The notes below the pieces were generated by a model. It ran no database searches and had not been told where the DNA came from. It was given only the letters and a program-made list of their open reading frames with translations. A stretch of 45,446 nt of DNA from an aff. Roholtiella sp. LEGE 12411. GTDB taxonomy: Bacteria > Cyanobacteriota > Cyanobacteriia > Cyanobacteriales > Nostocaceae. Position 1 is the stretch's first letter; each line of letters starts with the position of its first letter. Location: positions 1-45,446 of the forward strand of contig NZ_JADEXR010000041.1 in NCBI RefSeq assembly GCF_015206995.1, written 5' to 3'. Of the stretch, positions 35,501 through 42,332 are shown piece by piece. Made by a program: the position numbers and the translations under genes.

Positions 35501-38328
35501 TGTGCGATCGCCTTTTCTATAGGAGTCCGAGGAGCAACAAATTCTATATCTAACTGAGGACGTTGGCGCTGTTGTCGGGATGCAATCTCTTTGAGAATAA
35601 GTTCGGGACTATATAGAGTTTGAGCGATGCGTTCAAAGAAGTCTGCGGCGGAGACTTCTTTGAACGAGTTATTAGATATAGATTTCGCTTCTTGATCGGG
35701 CTTGTTATCTACGATATATCTATCGGATATGAGTACTTTTTTAGCTTCTAAGGAGGCTGCTTCTACTAAGTTCCCATTAGACTCTTTATCTACGATATCC
35801 CCATCGGATATAAGTATGTAACTGCACTCAGATGCGGTTTGAGATGGAAACTCGAATAACCAACCCCCATCTTTTTCCTGCTGAAATTGTCTACCAACAT
35901 TAGTTAAGAAATCCCTAGCTGGTTGATTCTTATTCGTAGGTGTATAGAAAAGCTCGACTCGTCCCAATCCCCTTTCTTGAGCCAGAGTTCCCAAATAGGA
36001 CAGCATTTTATGTTCCACACCCCGACCAAGTACCCGACAACTCAGTAAAAATGTGTCTACGATTAGTGCATTTTCTTGAACTTCAAACAACAGCAGACCG
36101 ACTAAGCCATAATCTCCAAAGCGGTCTTTGACTTTGACCGTTCGACACTGTAATTTTCCTGAATTACAAAGTTGTTGAATTTCAGCCTCAGACCGCCGGA
36201 TTGTTGTGAGGTTAAATTGATTGGTGCGTTGGGTAAGTTGAGCAACCCGCGCCAGTTGCTCGCTTTCCATTGGGGAAATCTCAATTTCTAAGTCCAGTTG
36301 GGCGAGGAAATCAGTAAAGGAGAGAGAATCTTGCTGTAAACGCTGGCGCTGGACATTCTGTTGATAGAGATTAGTTCTTTGTTGGTCTTCTTGGGTGGTG
36401 TGGAGTTGGTCAAAAGCCCAAATATGCTGTAAAAACTGAGGGATGGAATCTTGATTTTCAGGAAGCTGGAGGGTCAAGACTTCTGGACAGTTGGCTCTAA
36501 CTTCAGCACACTCAACTGGATTATCATCAATGAAAATAAAGCTATCTAAACCCAGTTGCAATTCAGCAGCTAAAGACTTCAGATTCTCCGATTTTGATCG
36601 CCAGTTAATCCGCCAATTGACCAGATGATGGCGCTTAAGCACCATATCTGGATGTTGGTCAAAAACTGCAAATACATCCTCTTGTTGATTCTTGCTACAC
36701 AAACAAATCAACTTTCCTGCCGCTTGCTGCTCTATGATAAATTCTTGTAGCGATCGCAATGGTGGATCGATTTTCACTCCCGCAACTCCATCCTCACCAC
36801 AAATACCATTCCATAATGTATGGTCGCAATCAAGGGCAATTACCTTGTAGGGATAGCTCTTTAAAGCAAAGATTTTCCGCGCCAGCATCGTCCCCAAGGC
36901 ACAGAAAAAGGTTGGTGTATAGGGAATGTGTCCTAATTCATCACCGTAAGGATCGTAGTACTCCTTTACTGGGTAGGTACTGGTCAATTCTTGACTTTTT
37001 ATCAGATATAGACCACGGACATTTTTGAGATCAGCTTCTAACAGATCTTGCATTCTTTCATGTAAAGTGTTGGATGCTGTATCACTAATTGGAGAGGGAG
37101 GACAGATACAGACCAAGTACGGATTTGGCGATCGCGTTGTTGCAGTTTTTAAAGCACTACCAAAATCTCTGACGGTTTGCTCTATTTGTGCTGCGTTTTG
37201 TCCAAATTGCTGTGATCCTGGGTTGTGCTTTTGGTTGAGGCGAGTAGCATAGATATTAAAGAGTCCTGATCCGTGTAGCAGAGATTCTTCATCGACGATA
37301 AATTGAAATCCTTTGTCTTCAAGCAGGCGCATGACGTGTTTAATTGTACTGCCTTCTTGGTCATGCACCTCCATGACTATTTGTTTAATTAATGACCAGT
37401 GATGGTCTTTAATTCCTTGGAGAATTGCTAACTCGCTTTTTTCAGCATCTAGTTTCAGTAAATCAATTTTTTCAATCTTGTATTCTTCGATAATTTCTGA
37501 AAGAGTTCGTAATTGAGCCTGATAAGTTTCTTGCTCTAGTCTATCTTTGAGAAATTCATCAGCTAGGCGCTCTAATGACTCTTGATCCAAGGAATTATCG
37601 CGTTGCAGCATATTAATGATGACTGAGCGAATAGCTTTTTCATCTTGCTCTGTATCAGCTGCAAAACTTGAGAAAACCGAGGAACGAGGATAAAAAGTGA
37701 AGGTTTCTTCTTTGCGTTCACCACCTAATCCGCAGTTGAAAAGATGGGTATTTTGACAGTAGAGCTTGGCGTTAGTCTGTAATTGATCAAAAGCATGAGG
37801 TGCAGGCTCAAATGCGTAAATAGTTCCTTTGGGAGATTTTTGCTGAGCAAATAAAGTGAAGAGGCCAATATTCGCTCCGACATCGATTATACAGTCGTCT
37901 TCATTGAAGACAATTCCATGCTTTAAATAGACGCGATCTACAAAAATTTCTTGGTATAGATACTCCGTTTCGTACTGGTTAAGGTGAGCGATTTCTAAGT
38001 GATTTGGTAAGCTGTGGCGTAAGCGATCGCCAAAAATTTGTTCTTTTAAATAATCCTCAACTGTCAATTGGAGACGATTCTTAGTTCCTTCCCAATCTTC
38101 AAACCTAACCAGAAGTACATTAACTCCATCTTGATTGTTAGCCAAAAAGCTAGCTGGATTGAGTAGTTCTTGAAATACCTGATTGTAAGGAGCAAACTCT
38201 ATTAAGTAAGGGACTCCTATCTCTTTGAGCCAATACGACAAATAATCCTCAATTGGTTCACTTGTAAATGTAGCTGTAATAACAATTTTTTGTTTACAGA
38301 TATCTTTAAAAAAATGTTGTGTAGTCAT
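29599..38328 (-). CDS. Loading NRPS: FkbH(FkbM nested)-ACP-sulfotransferase-C-A(Leu)-PCP-E
   Basis: A 2909-residue synthetase. Residues 1-80 start the FkbH N-terminal domain (ITATFTSEPIEDYL, GVNVLLVRFEDW). An FkbM methyltransferase (about 82-367; IIDVGANIGLFTLFA, YAFEPAP) is inserted there, after which the FkbH sequence resumes (QIEQTVRDFGSALK). The HAD-type glyceryl transferase has D500-x-D502 (ALDCDHTLWNG), followed by the GNAT-like part. ACP: S967 (LGGDS). Sulfotransferase about 1050-1340 (PHRSGSTLL; HLVRHPLATMR). C about 1358-1820 (HHIIGDG). A about 1848-2340; my reading of the code is D-A-W-F-L-G-N-V-V-K, a classic leucine code. PCP S2389. E about 2435-2880 (HHLAVDG). Predicted output: O-methyl, O-sulfo-glyceryl-D-leucine, as in dysinosin/suomilide-type aeruginosins. 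Confidence 0.95.
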   Translation of the reverse strand: MTTQHFFKDICKQKIVITATFTSEPIEDYLSYWLKEIGVPYLIEFAPYNQVFQELLNPASFLANNQDGVNVLLVRFEDWEGTKNRLQLTVEDYLKEQIFGDRLRHSLPNHLEIAHLNQYETEYLYQEIFVDRVYLKHGIVFNEDDCIIDVGANIGLFTLFAQQKSPKGTIYAFEPAPHAFDQLQTNAKLYCQNTHLFNCGLGGERKEETFTFYPRSSVFSSFAADTEQDEKAIRSVIINMLQRDNSLDQESLERLADEFLKDRLEQETYQAQLRTLSEIIEEYKIEKIDLLKLDAEKSELAILQGIKDHHWSLIKQIVMEVHDQEGSTIKHVMRLLEDKGFQFIVDEESLLHGSGLFNIYATRLNQKHNPGSQQFGQNAAQIEQTVRDFGSALKTATTRSPNPYLVCICPPSPISDTASNTLHERMQDLLEADLKNVRGLYLIKSQELTSTYPVKEYYDPYGDELGHIPYTPTFFCALGTMLARKIFALKSYPYKVIALDCDHTLWNGICGEDGVAGVKIDPPLRSLQEFIIEQQAAGKLICLCSKNQQEDVFAVFDQHPDMVLKRHHLVNWRINWRSKSENLKSLAAELQLGLDSFIFIDDNPVECAEVRANCPEVLTLQLPENQDSIPQFLQHIWAFDQLHTTQEDQQRTNLYQQNVQRQRLQQDSLSFTDFLAQLDLEIEISPMESEQLARVAQLTQRTNQFNLTTIRRSEAEIQQLCNSGKLQCRTVKVKDRFGDYGLVGLLLFEVQENALIVDTFLLSCRVLGRGVEHKMLSYLGTLAQERGLGRVELFYTPTNKNQPARDFLTNVGRQFQQEKDGGWLFEFPSQTASECSYILISDGDIVDKESNGNLVEAASLEAKKVLISDRYIVDNKPDQEAKSISNNSFKEVSAADFFERIAQTLYSPELILKEIASRQQRQRPQLDIEFVAPRTPIEKAIAHLFAEILKVDRVGIDDNFFELGGDSIRGAILINKLQAQLNEIVHFVVLFDTKTVNGLAAYIEENYPQAAAKLLGKEISSISELPQERIDEAKVLQMRGLIPSIASPIDDDAIKNPPAIFILSPHRSGSTLLRVILGGNPQLFAPPELELLTFNTLGERKAAFSGRYSFWMEGTIRTIMQIRGCSPEEAIALMEELEAKNLTTKQFYQLIQQWLGDKILVDKTPSYSIDVETLKRAEINFQNPLYIHLVRHPLATMRSYEEARVEQTFPYQHPFNRRELAELVWLISHQNILEFLQQVPQERQYQIQFEDIVSQPQTSVEGLCQFLGVEFHPDMLQPYKEKKQRMTDGIYAQSRMVGDVKFHEHQSINPSTADSWKQYYSSDFLGDVTWRLAESLKYQRNNGAITPVRRGNQTESQTFPLSFAQQRLWVLAQLEPDSPFYNMFKAVRLNGRLDIEVLERSLNEIIRRHEVLRTTFSAVEGTPVQVIAPHATMKLSVVDLQRLSGQEQSEQLQLLATQDQLQPFDLSRGLLLRVTLVRLNNEPQRYGEHREREKDSQIWLTQQSVQLKSESYALLLTMHHIIGDGWSMGVFIKELSSLYRGFLVGEPFPLPELPIQYADFTIWQRQWLQGKVLQTPINYWTQQLAGAPPLLELPTDRPRPSVQTFRGWCFSFQLDAKLTTSLKELSQKSGTTLFMTLMATYATLLFRYSGQSDILLGTPIASRNHQDIEGLIGFFVNTLVMRTRLEGNPSFSKLLMQVRSACMDAYANQDVPFEQILEALQIERSLSHSPLFQVMFALQNAPLEELETPELAIAPLHLDNVNAKFDLTLQMWETNTDEGNSLQGFWQYNTDLFDEDRIARMTGHFQTLLAGIVANPEESVGTLPLLTEGERHQLLVEWNDTDTPYPDTKCIHQVFEEQVEQTPHAIALVYEDESLTYRELNDRANQLAHYLQSLGVKEEVLVGICVERSLEMVIGLLAILKAGGAYVPIDPTYPPERIAFVLNDSQVKVLLTQQRLLTQLSEHGAVVICLDQDWQIISQSSRDNCLSNVQTTNSAYVIYTSGSTGQPKGVVVAHQALLNLVFWHQQTFEITSLDRATQLAGMAFDAAAWELWPYLTAGASIYLVATEVINSPIELRDWLISKQITISFLPTPLTEEFLSLEWTENLAVRTILTGGDQLHKYPSALVPFQVVNNYGPTENTVVTTSGVVATDQHHNISPHIGRAIANTQVYILDPYLQPVPIGVSGELHVSGASLARGYLNRPELTQAKFIPNPFSPQEKARLYKTGDLGRYLPDGKIEYLGRIDNQVKIRGFRIELGEIETALTQHLHVRDAVVVAREDKPNFKRLAAYVVPEGKQHNTQEELRLFLKEKLPEYMVPASFTILDTLPITPNGKVDRRALPAPKFEFNDTTGFVLPRTHHEKVLVKIWQDVLLLKQVCIHDNFFELGGDSLIGIQIVSRANQAGLKLTPKQLFQHQNIAELAAVAATTTSLGAEQGLVKGIVPSTPIQHWFFERNLPEPHHFNQSFLLEVPPNIQPELLEQAIQKLVYHHDALRLRFVQQATQWQQYNSDVCDEVSLVIADLSNLTQTEQSKAIELKAEEIQRSLNLADGPLLRVVLFNFGKSSPGRLLIVIHHLAVDGISWRILLEDLSQGYKQLDSGNNIQLPAKTTSFKDWAIRLQDYAGDRELHSELDYWLHSSSFAVTPLPLDSPAVESENTVGSSRIVSVSLSRQQTRALLQDVPIAYNTQINDVLLTALVQSFVGWTGYDSLLIELEGHGREDLFEDVDLSRTVGWFTSIFPVCLKLAGLHHPGEALKSVKEQLRRIPNRGIGYGILRYLSHDATIHKQLELLPQAQVSFNYLGQFDQTHLAPLGWKYAQESSGSIHSSKGQRRHLLNVNGLVIEGRLQMEWKYSEAFHHQATVENLANNYVKVLEAIIDHCLSPEAGGYTPSDFPEVGFSQEALDELLAEIE
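33844..33886. repeat. Dispersed repeat inserted in frame in the condensation domain
   Basis: Within the first NRPS the plus-strand sequence CTTTCTCTCTTTCTCTGTG followed by TTCTCCGTACCTCTGCGG resembles the common Nostoc intergenic repeat of CTCTGCGGTT type. On the coding strand it makes about 13 extra hydrophilic residues (RYGEHREREKDSQ) between the strand ending VTLVRLNN and the HHxxxDG segment of the C domain. The frame is kept. Confidence 0.6.
35705..35818. repeat. Duplicated linker sequence upstream of the ACP
   Basis: Two imperfect copies of an ATCTACGATAT...ATCGGATAT unit (about 35707-35731 and 35789-35814) encode ILISDGDIVDKES and VLISDRYIVDNKP in the linker between the FkbH domain and the ACP. 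The linker is low-complexity and acidic, with no recognised domain. Confidence 0.6.
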
Positions 38329-38967
38329 AAAATTTATTTAAACTAATTTATATATTTCTCATGAAATTAGCAAATTTACTGCTAAACAAAATAATATTTA
38401 GCTGGATAGTAAGCTACATAACTTATCTTTTCTTGACTGCCATCGTCAAATAAAATTTTTAAAATAGGTTTTCCCCATTACAATTATCAATTTTTGACTT
38501 AGAAAATCCTTATAAAACTCGTTCCTCAATAAACTAGCAAGATATTATCTGTATCTAAGACTTATTTGTTCTGTTTGTCTACTAATTTACACCCAAAAAC
38601 AGCTAGATTGGCTGGGTTATTAGCGACCAATCCTCATCAATTACAGTATATAAACACTTGAAATTAGAGGAAATCACAACACGATAATTATCAAAATAAG
38701 TTTGACTAGCAATAGTTTTTAGCGCTGAATTGGTGATTGTAAAACCTCTACATAACTTGCGAAAATTTCAATATTATGTTTTTTATTTTTCAATCTTGTT
38801 TCTAAAGAATATGGAACTTTGCTGTTCGATATCGTAGCACGTTAAGAAAATTTATTTGATATTCTTTTCAATATGGGTAGCTTCACAATCTTGCTTGAAA
38901 TTATTTTTTTTTGCGTGATAAATTTTGTCCAATAAATAATCTCAGTTTTCTCAGAAAAACGCAATAG

Positions 38968-39019
38968 CAGTTAAGACAGTTAAGCAGACAGTTAAGACAG
39001 TTAAGACAGTTAAGACAAT
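38968..39019. repeat. Nonamer tandem repeat CAGTTAAGA
   Basis: About five copies of CAGTTAAGA stand in tandem with one 3-bp interruption (CAGTTAAGCAGA). The tract lies some 640-690 bp before the NRPS start. It is a short tandem repeat of unknown function, likely variable in length. Confidence 0.85.
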
Positions 39020-39163
39020 TAATAAAGAATAATCACCAGACAACTGTAACTTTTTTGCAACTAGAGAAGCAGGTTAATATCAAGTCCGCTTAATTACTCA
39101 TAATTCAAAATTCCCCGCGTTCCCGTGTCAGCCTTAACTATAAGTATTCAACCGGACATAACA

Positions 39164-39184
39164 TAACGCTCTTCCATCACTCTG
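39164..39184. repeat. Left arm of a perfect 21-bp inverted repeat
   Basis: TAACGCTCTTCCATCACTCTG occurs here and in exact reverse complement at 39514-39534 (sequence given only by its ends: TAACGCTCTTCC ... CACTCTG). The arms are 329 bp apart and enclose the MITE-like element. Confidence 0.85.
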
Positions 39185-39294
39185 TCCACAGGAAAAAACA
39201 ATAATCCTTGCTACACAAGACTTTCATTTCAAACAGATGATTCTAGCCATAATCTTAGAAAATAAAGCTCGAAACCCCGTTTCTGTACCTTATT

Positions 39295-39478
39295 AGGACT
39301 TACGCAACTGGCACACAAGGCTTCTGGTATAAGAGTCAAGGGTCAAGGGGAGCCACTGCGCCCTTGCGGCTCTGCCGACTTGAAGCAAGTGGCGTTCAAG
39401 AATCAAGGTTTTTTGGACTTTTGACCTTTGACTCTGGACAACCTCTGGCGTTAAAAATATGACACTTGCGTAAGTCCT
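39295..39478. mobile_element. MITE-like element with AGGACTTACGCAA termini
   Basis: A 184-bp segment starts with AGGACTTACGCAACTG and ends with CACTTGCGTAAGTCCT, near-perfect terminal inverted repeats of about 16 bp. There is no reading frame for a transposase; the inside has matching GTCAAG/CTTGA-type self-complementary stretches. CTTATT flanks it on both sides (39289-39294 and 39480-39485, the latter offset by one base), a possible target duplication. It fits miniature inverted-repeat elements common in Nostoc-like genomes. Confidence 0.75.
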
Positions 39479-39513
39479 GCTTATTTAAAAGTTGGCTGAG
39501 ATTTTTCTTTGAT

Positions 39514-39534
39514 CAGAGTGATGGAAGAGCGTTA
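39514..39534. repeat. Right arm of the 21-bp inverted repeat, overlapping a stop codon
   Basis: Exact reverse complement of 39164-39184. Its last three bases form the TAA stop of the acyltransferase gene (39532-39534), so the arm includes the 3' end of that gene. With the other arm the transcript could form a long stem around the MITE. Confidence 0.85.
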
Positions 39535-40938
39535 ACTAATCATCTTCTGCAATGCAACTTGCAAATCCTTTGTCAAATCGCTCATAGCTTGTCTAACTGC
39601 GTGGCGATCGCCTTGAGAACTTGCTAAGCGCTCAGTAACTGAAATTGGCTCACCCACCGTAATTTGCGCCTCTTTCCAACCTAACCGAGGTCGCCCCGGA
39701 AGTGTTGTATCCTTAATTCGAGAGAGCATATCAAACATCAGTAACGCTATTTCTGCAAACCTTTCTGCGGTTGATTGTTCTTGAATATAGGTGGCTGTAA
39801 CTGCTACAAAACTCTCCACTAAGCGCATGTGTCGCATCCGCAAGTCTGCTTCTTCAGCAATCCAGTCTGCAAGTCCACGTTTTAAGGGTGATAAAGTATT
39901 GATATCTGCTAAATCTTCTCGGTAAATATAATTCCAGCCAGCTTCTTCCAAACGGCGACAACGGTCAATAAAAGTTCCCTGTGACTGGAGTCCAAAATAT
40001 TCCTCGGCTACTTGTAAAGCTATATTCATTAAATGGTGCAGTCGGTCAATCAGTATCTGATTAGAATTGGTAGATTCATCAGTTGAGATAGTTTTGGGGA
40101 TGTCTTGATGATAGAAGCGGCGATAAAACTCTTCCATCTCGGTAATCAGATATTCAGCCAGCCGACAGATGCGTTCATAGTATATTTGTTCTTGATCGCC
40201 CTGAGCAATTTCTTGAATTGGTAAGCCGCTATCAGTTTCCAATTTACTCAATAGCCAATCCAGTTTTGACCAAGGTGGCTCAGCGTAGCGATACTGGATG
40301 GCGATCGGCACAATCACAACAGTCTCAGAACGATTGGCTTTTTGCAAGTCTTCTACACACCAGAAACCCATTTGGGAAACACCAGGTTCCAAAGGGCTAA
40401 CAATGCTACTAAGACCATTAGTACCTCCTTCGGGTGCAACTGCGATCGGGAATTTGCCATTAGCAAACAACTCCCGTGCTGTTTGGATGGCTTTTCGGTC
40501 TAGTCTTCTACCACGACGAACTGGAACACCCCCGATTCGAGAGAACAATTTACCGAGCCAGTCCCCAGCCCAGAGCGTCATACCTCGGTCATAAAGGAAG
40601 TAGCTGTGAACTCGGTATTTTAGCTTGATACCTTGCTGACGAGCAACCTTTGGCACAATGCGGGAAAGCAGATATAGCATACAAAGGGGATCTTCCACCT
40701 CTGGATGGCGAAATGCGATCAAAAAACGAATTTTGCCTGACTGGAATTGTTGATACAGTTCGGCTAATACTTCAGTATTTTTGGCTTCAATATTGACGAT
40801 ACCAGCAGGTAGCCAGGGTCGAGTCCGAAACCGGAGCAAAATCGGCAGTAACCACTGAGTAATCTGGAGTATGAGTCGGTTAAAACGTAGGGGAATAAAT
40901 CTCAGTGGTGGTTGAGTAGAGTGAATCGATCTAGGCAA
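39532..40938 (-). CDS. PlsC-type acyltransferase family protein
   Basis: A 468-residue protein with an acyltransferase (PlsC-like) domain in its first half. The HX4D catalytic motif appears as FRHPEVEDPLC, followed by RIGGVPVRRGRRLDRKA and APEGGTNGL, typical of glycerol-phosphate and related acyltransferases. The second half is helical and of unclear function. The start is TTG at 40938: GGAG lies 6 nt upstream and no ATG is available before the conserved region. It is upstream of the NRPS cluster by 1.2 kb on the same strand and is probably lipid metabolism rather than part of the pathway. Confidence 0.85.
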   Translation of the reverse strand: MPRSIHSTQPPLRFIPLRFNRLILQITQWLLPILLRFRTRPWLPAGIVNIEAKNTEVLAELYQQFQSGKIRFLIAFRHPEVEDPLCMLYLLSRIVPKVARQQGIKLKYRVHSYFLYDRGMTLWAGDWLGKLFSRIGGVPVRRGRRLDRKAIQTARELFANGKFPIAVAPEGGTNGLSSIVSPLEPGVSQMGFWCVEDLQKANRSETVVIVPIAIQYRYAEPPWSKLDWLLSKLETDSGLPIQEIAQGDQEQIYYERICRLAEYLITEMEEFYRRFYHQDIPKTISTDESTNSNQILIDRLHHLMNIALQVAEEYFGLQSQGTFIDRCRRLEEAGWNYIYREDLADINTLSPLKRGLADWIAEEADLRMRHMRLVESFVAVTATYIQEQSTAERFAEIALLMFDMLSRIKDTTLPGRPRLGWKEAQITVGEPISVTERLASSQGDRHAVRQAMSDLTKDLQVALQKMIS

Positions 40939-41000
40939 GTCGCTCTCCAGATTGTGTTTCTAGCGATTGTACAATATGGGGTCTTTCGCTGTGCGATCGC

Positions 41001-41447
41001 TTAGTTGTAATTTTTAGGAAAATTGCGTAACAGATACCAAAATACCCCTGCATTCACTAAAAAAATGGCTAATTTTATCAGAGATATACCCTGGATTAAC
41101 TCATAGATTTCTGGCGGAATGCTGATTCCAACAAGGCATAATACTAAAATATGTGCCCAGGGCTTTTCGTACCATAAACCAATCGCTTCAATAGTGGTAA
41201 CAATAGCATAAATACCTGCACTTAAGCTGCTGAAGGCAAGGGTTTTAGGCTTTAAGTTGATAATTTTATCTAAAAGCCAATCAATAATTCTTGCTTTCCC
41301 TTCTAAGACATAATTCTGAGAAAAATTATCTAGAATTTGATAGTTATTTAATGCCAAGAATAAAGCTATGGAAGTAACCGTAAATAGTAAAGCAACTAAT
41401 ACTTTGTAGATAATAATCGCTACTAACCCAAGTGGACGCTTTTTCAA
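41001..41447 (-). CDS. DUF2127-like membrane protein
   Basis: A predicted integral membrane protein with four hydrophobic segments, containing KKRPLGLVAIIIYK at its start and WYEKPWAHIL and PPEIYELI further on, as in DUF2127 proteins. A longer frame begins at an ATG at 41537, but a strong GGAGGAGG box (41452-41459) sits 4-7 nt before the TTG at 41447, and the family normally begins just before RPLGL; I therefore prefer the 148-residue form. Function unknown. It sits 63 bp before the acyltransferase, possibly in one transcript. Confidence 0.75.
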   Translation of the reverse strand: MKKRPLGLVAIIIYKVLVALLFTVTSIALFLALNNYQILDNFSQNYVLEGKARIIDWLLDKIINLKPKTLAFSSLSAGIYAIVTTIEAIGLWYEKPWAHILVLCLVGISIPPEIYELIQGISLIKLAIFLVNAGVFWYLLRNFPKNYN

Positions 41448-41537
41448 ATCGCCTCCTCCGTAGATGTGACTACAAATTTTGATTAACTGGTTCTTTATTA
41501 TGGTAACTAAGAGGATGTTTGAAAAGTCCGTTTTCAT

Positions 41538-42332
41538 GTATCCTGGCGATTAGAAATCGCGCGTCACTTGCTACAAGTTTGCCAGATGTACTGGCTTATT
41601 AACTTTCTCAGTATAAAAAAGTCGGGCTTTTACACATACTATTAAGCCTATAATTACAACCATCTGAGGGTATACATTAAAAATGTATCTCTGAAGACAT
41701 TTTATACTGGGATTATTTACTACTTTAGATTGATATTTATATAGTCATCTATCATTTAACATCTGATTCAAAAGGGCTGAGTTATGTTAGCCATAATTCT
41801 AGTAAACAATTAAGAGCTTTTACTGTAATTATAAAGTCAACGAATATTGATATTTACGTTAAAACACGTAAATAAATAGTTAATAAAAAACAATATTAGC
41901 TAACTAAATTTATGTCCTTTTCTCAAAGATATATAAAACTTAGCACAGGCTTCTTTTCAGTAAAGACATTCATTGTAAGCATTTTCAGGCTGATTCAATG
42001 ATAACTTTGTACTATTTTATTACTATCAACATCCTAATTTTTTCTGATGATTGAAAGAAAAATACTTCAATCACAGACTATTTTTAGTAAAAATAAATAC
42101 ACCGTATTATTTGTGGGGTTAAGTATTTTATAGTTCAGTATAATTACGGCTATATTTTTTTATTGTTTTGTTGTTTATTAAAAAATACTTCCAATCACCG
42201 AGTTTTCCGTTAGTTACCAAGTACTGTTAAACACCACATTACCTACCAAGTAATGTGATTACTGGACTAGATCAAGCATTGTGACAGTTAGGCTTACAGG
42301 AAATTAAAAATTTCACATAAGAGGTGTTAAAA
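41538..42332. other. AT-rich divergent intergenic region
   Basis: About 800 bp lie between the minus-strand membrane protein and the plus-strand PLP enzyme. No coding frame or RNA gene is recognisable. Two small palindromes are visible: ATACATT-AAA-AATGTAT (41672-41688) and CACATTAC-CTACCAA-GTAATGTG (42235-42257). The region should contain promoters for both directions, which I could not place. Confidence 0.6.
42235..42257. promoter_or_regulatory. Candidate operator palindrome upstream of the PLP enzyme gene
   Basis: CACATTAC and GTAATGTG are perfect 8-bp arms around CTACCAA, ending about 75 bp before the start codon at 42333. A related half-copy (TTACCAAGTACTG) lies just before it. The position suits a regulator-binding site, but no regulator gene is seen in the window. 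Confidence 0.35.

Larger units (their letters stand above)
38329..39531. other. Gene-free 1.2 kb upstream of the NRPS operon
   Basis: No convincing coding frame is visible on either strand. The AT-rich part next to the NRPS start (about 38329-38950) is the likely site of the operon promoter, but I could not fix -10/-35 boxes. Further away lie a nonamer tandem repeat, a MITE-like element and a 21-bp inverted repeat, listed separately. Confidence 0.7.

Noticed and set aside
38968-39019. CRISPR array
   Set aside because: The 9-bp repeats are directly joined without spacers of constant length; this is a short tandem repeat.
41448-41537. First 30 residues of the longer frame of the DUF2127-like protein
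   Set aside because: A strong GGAGGAGG box lies just before the TTG at 41447, and the family normally starts at that point.
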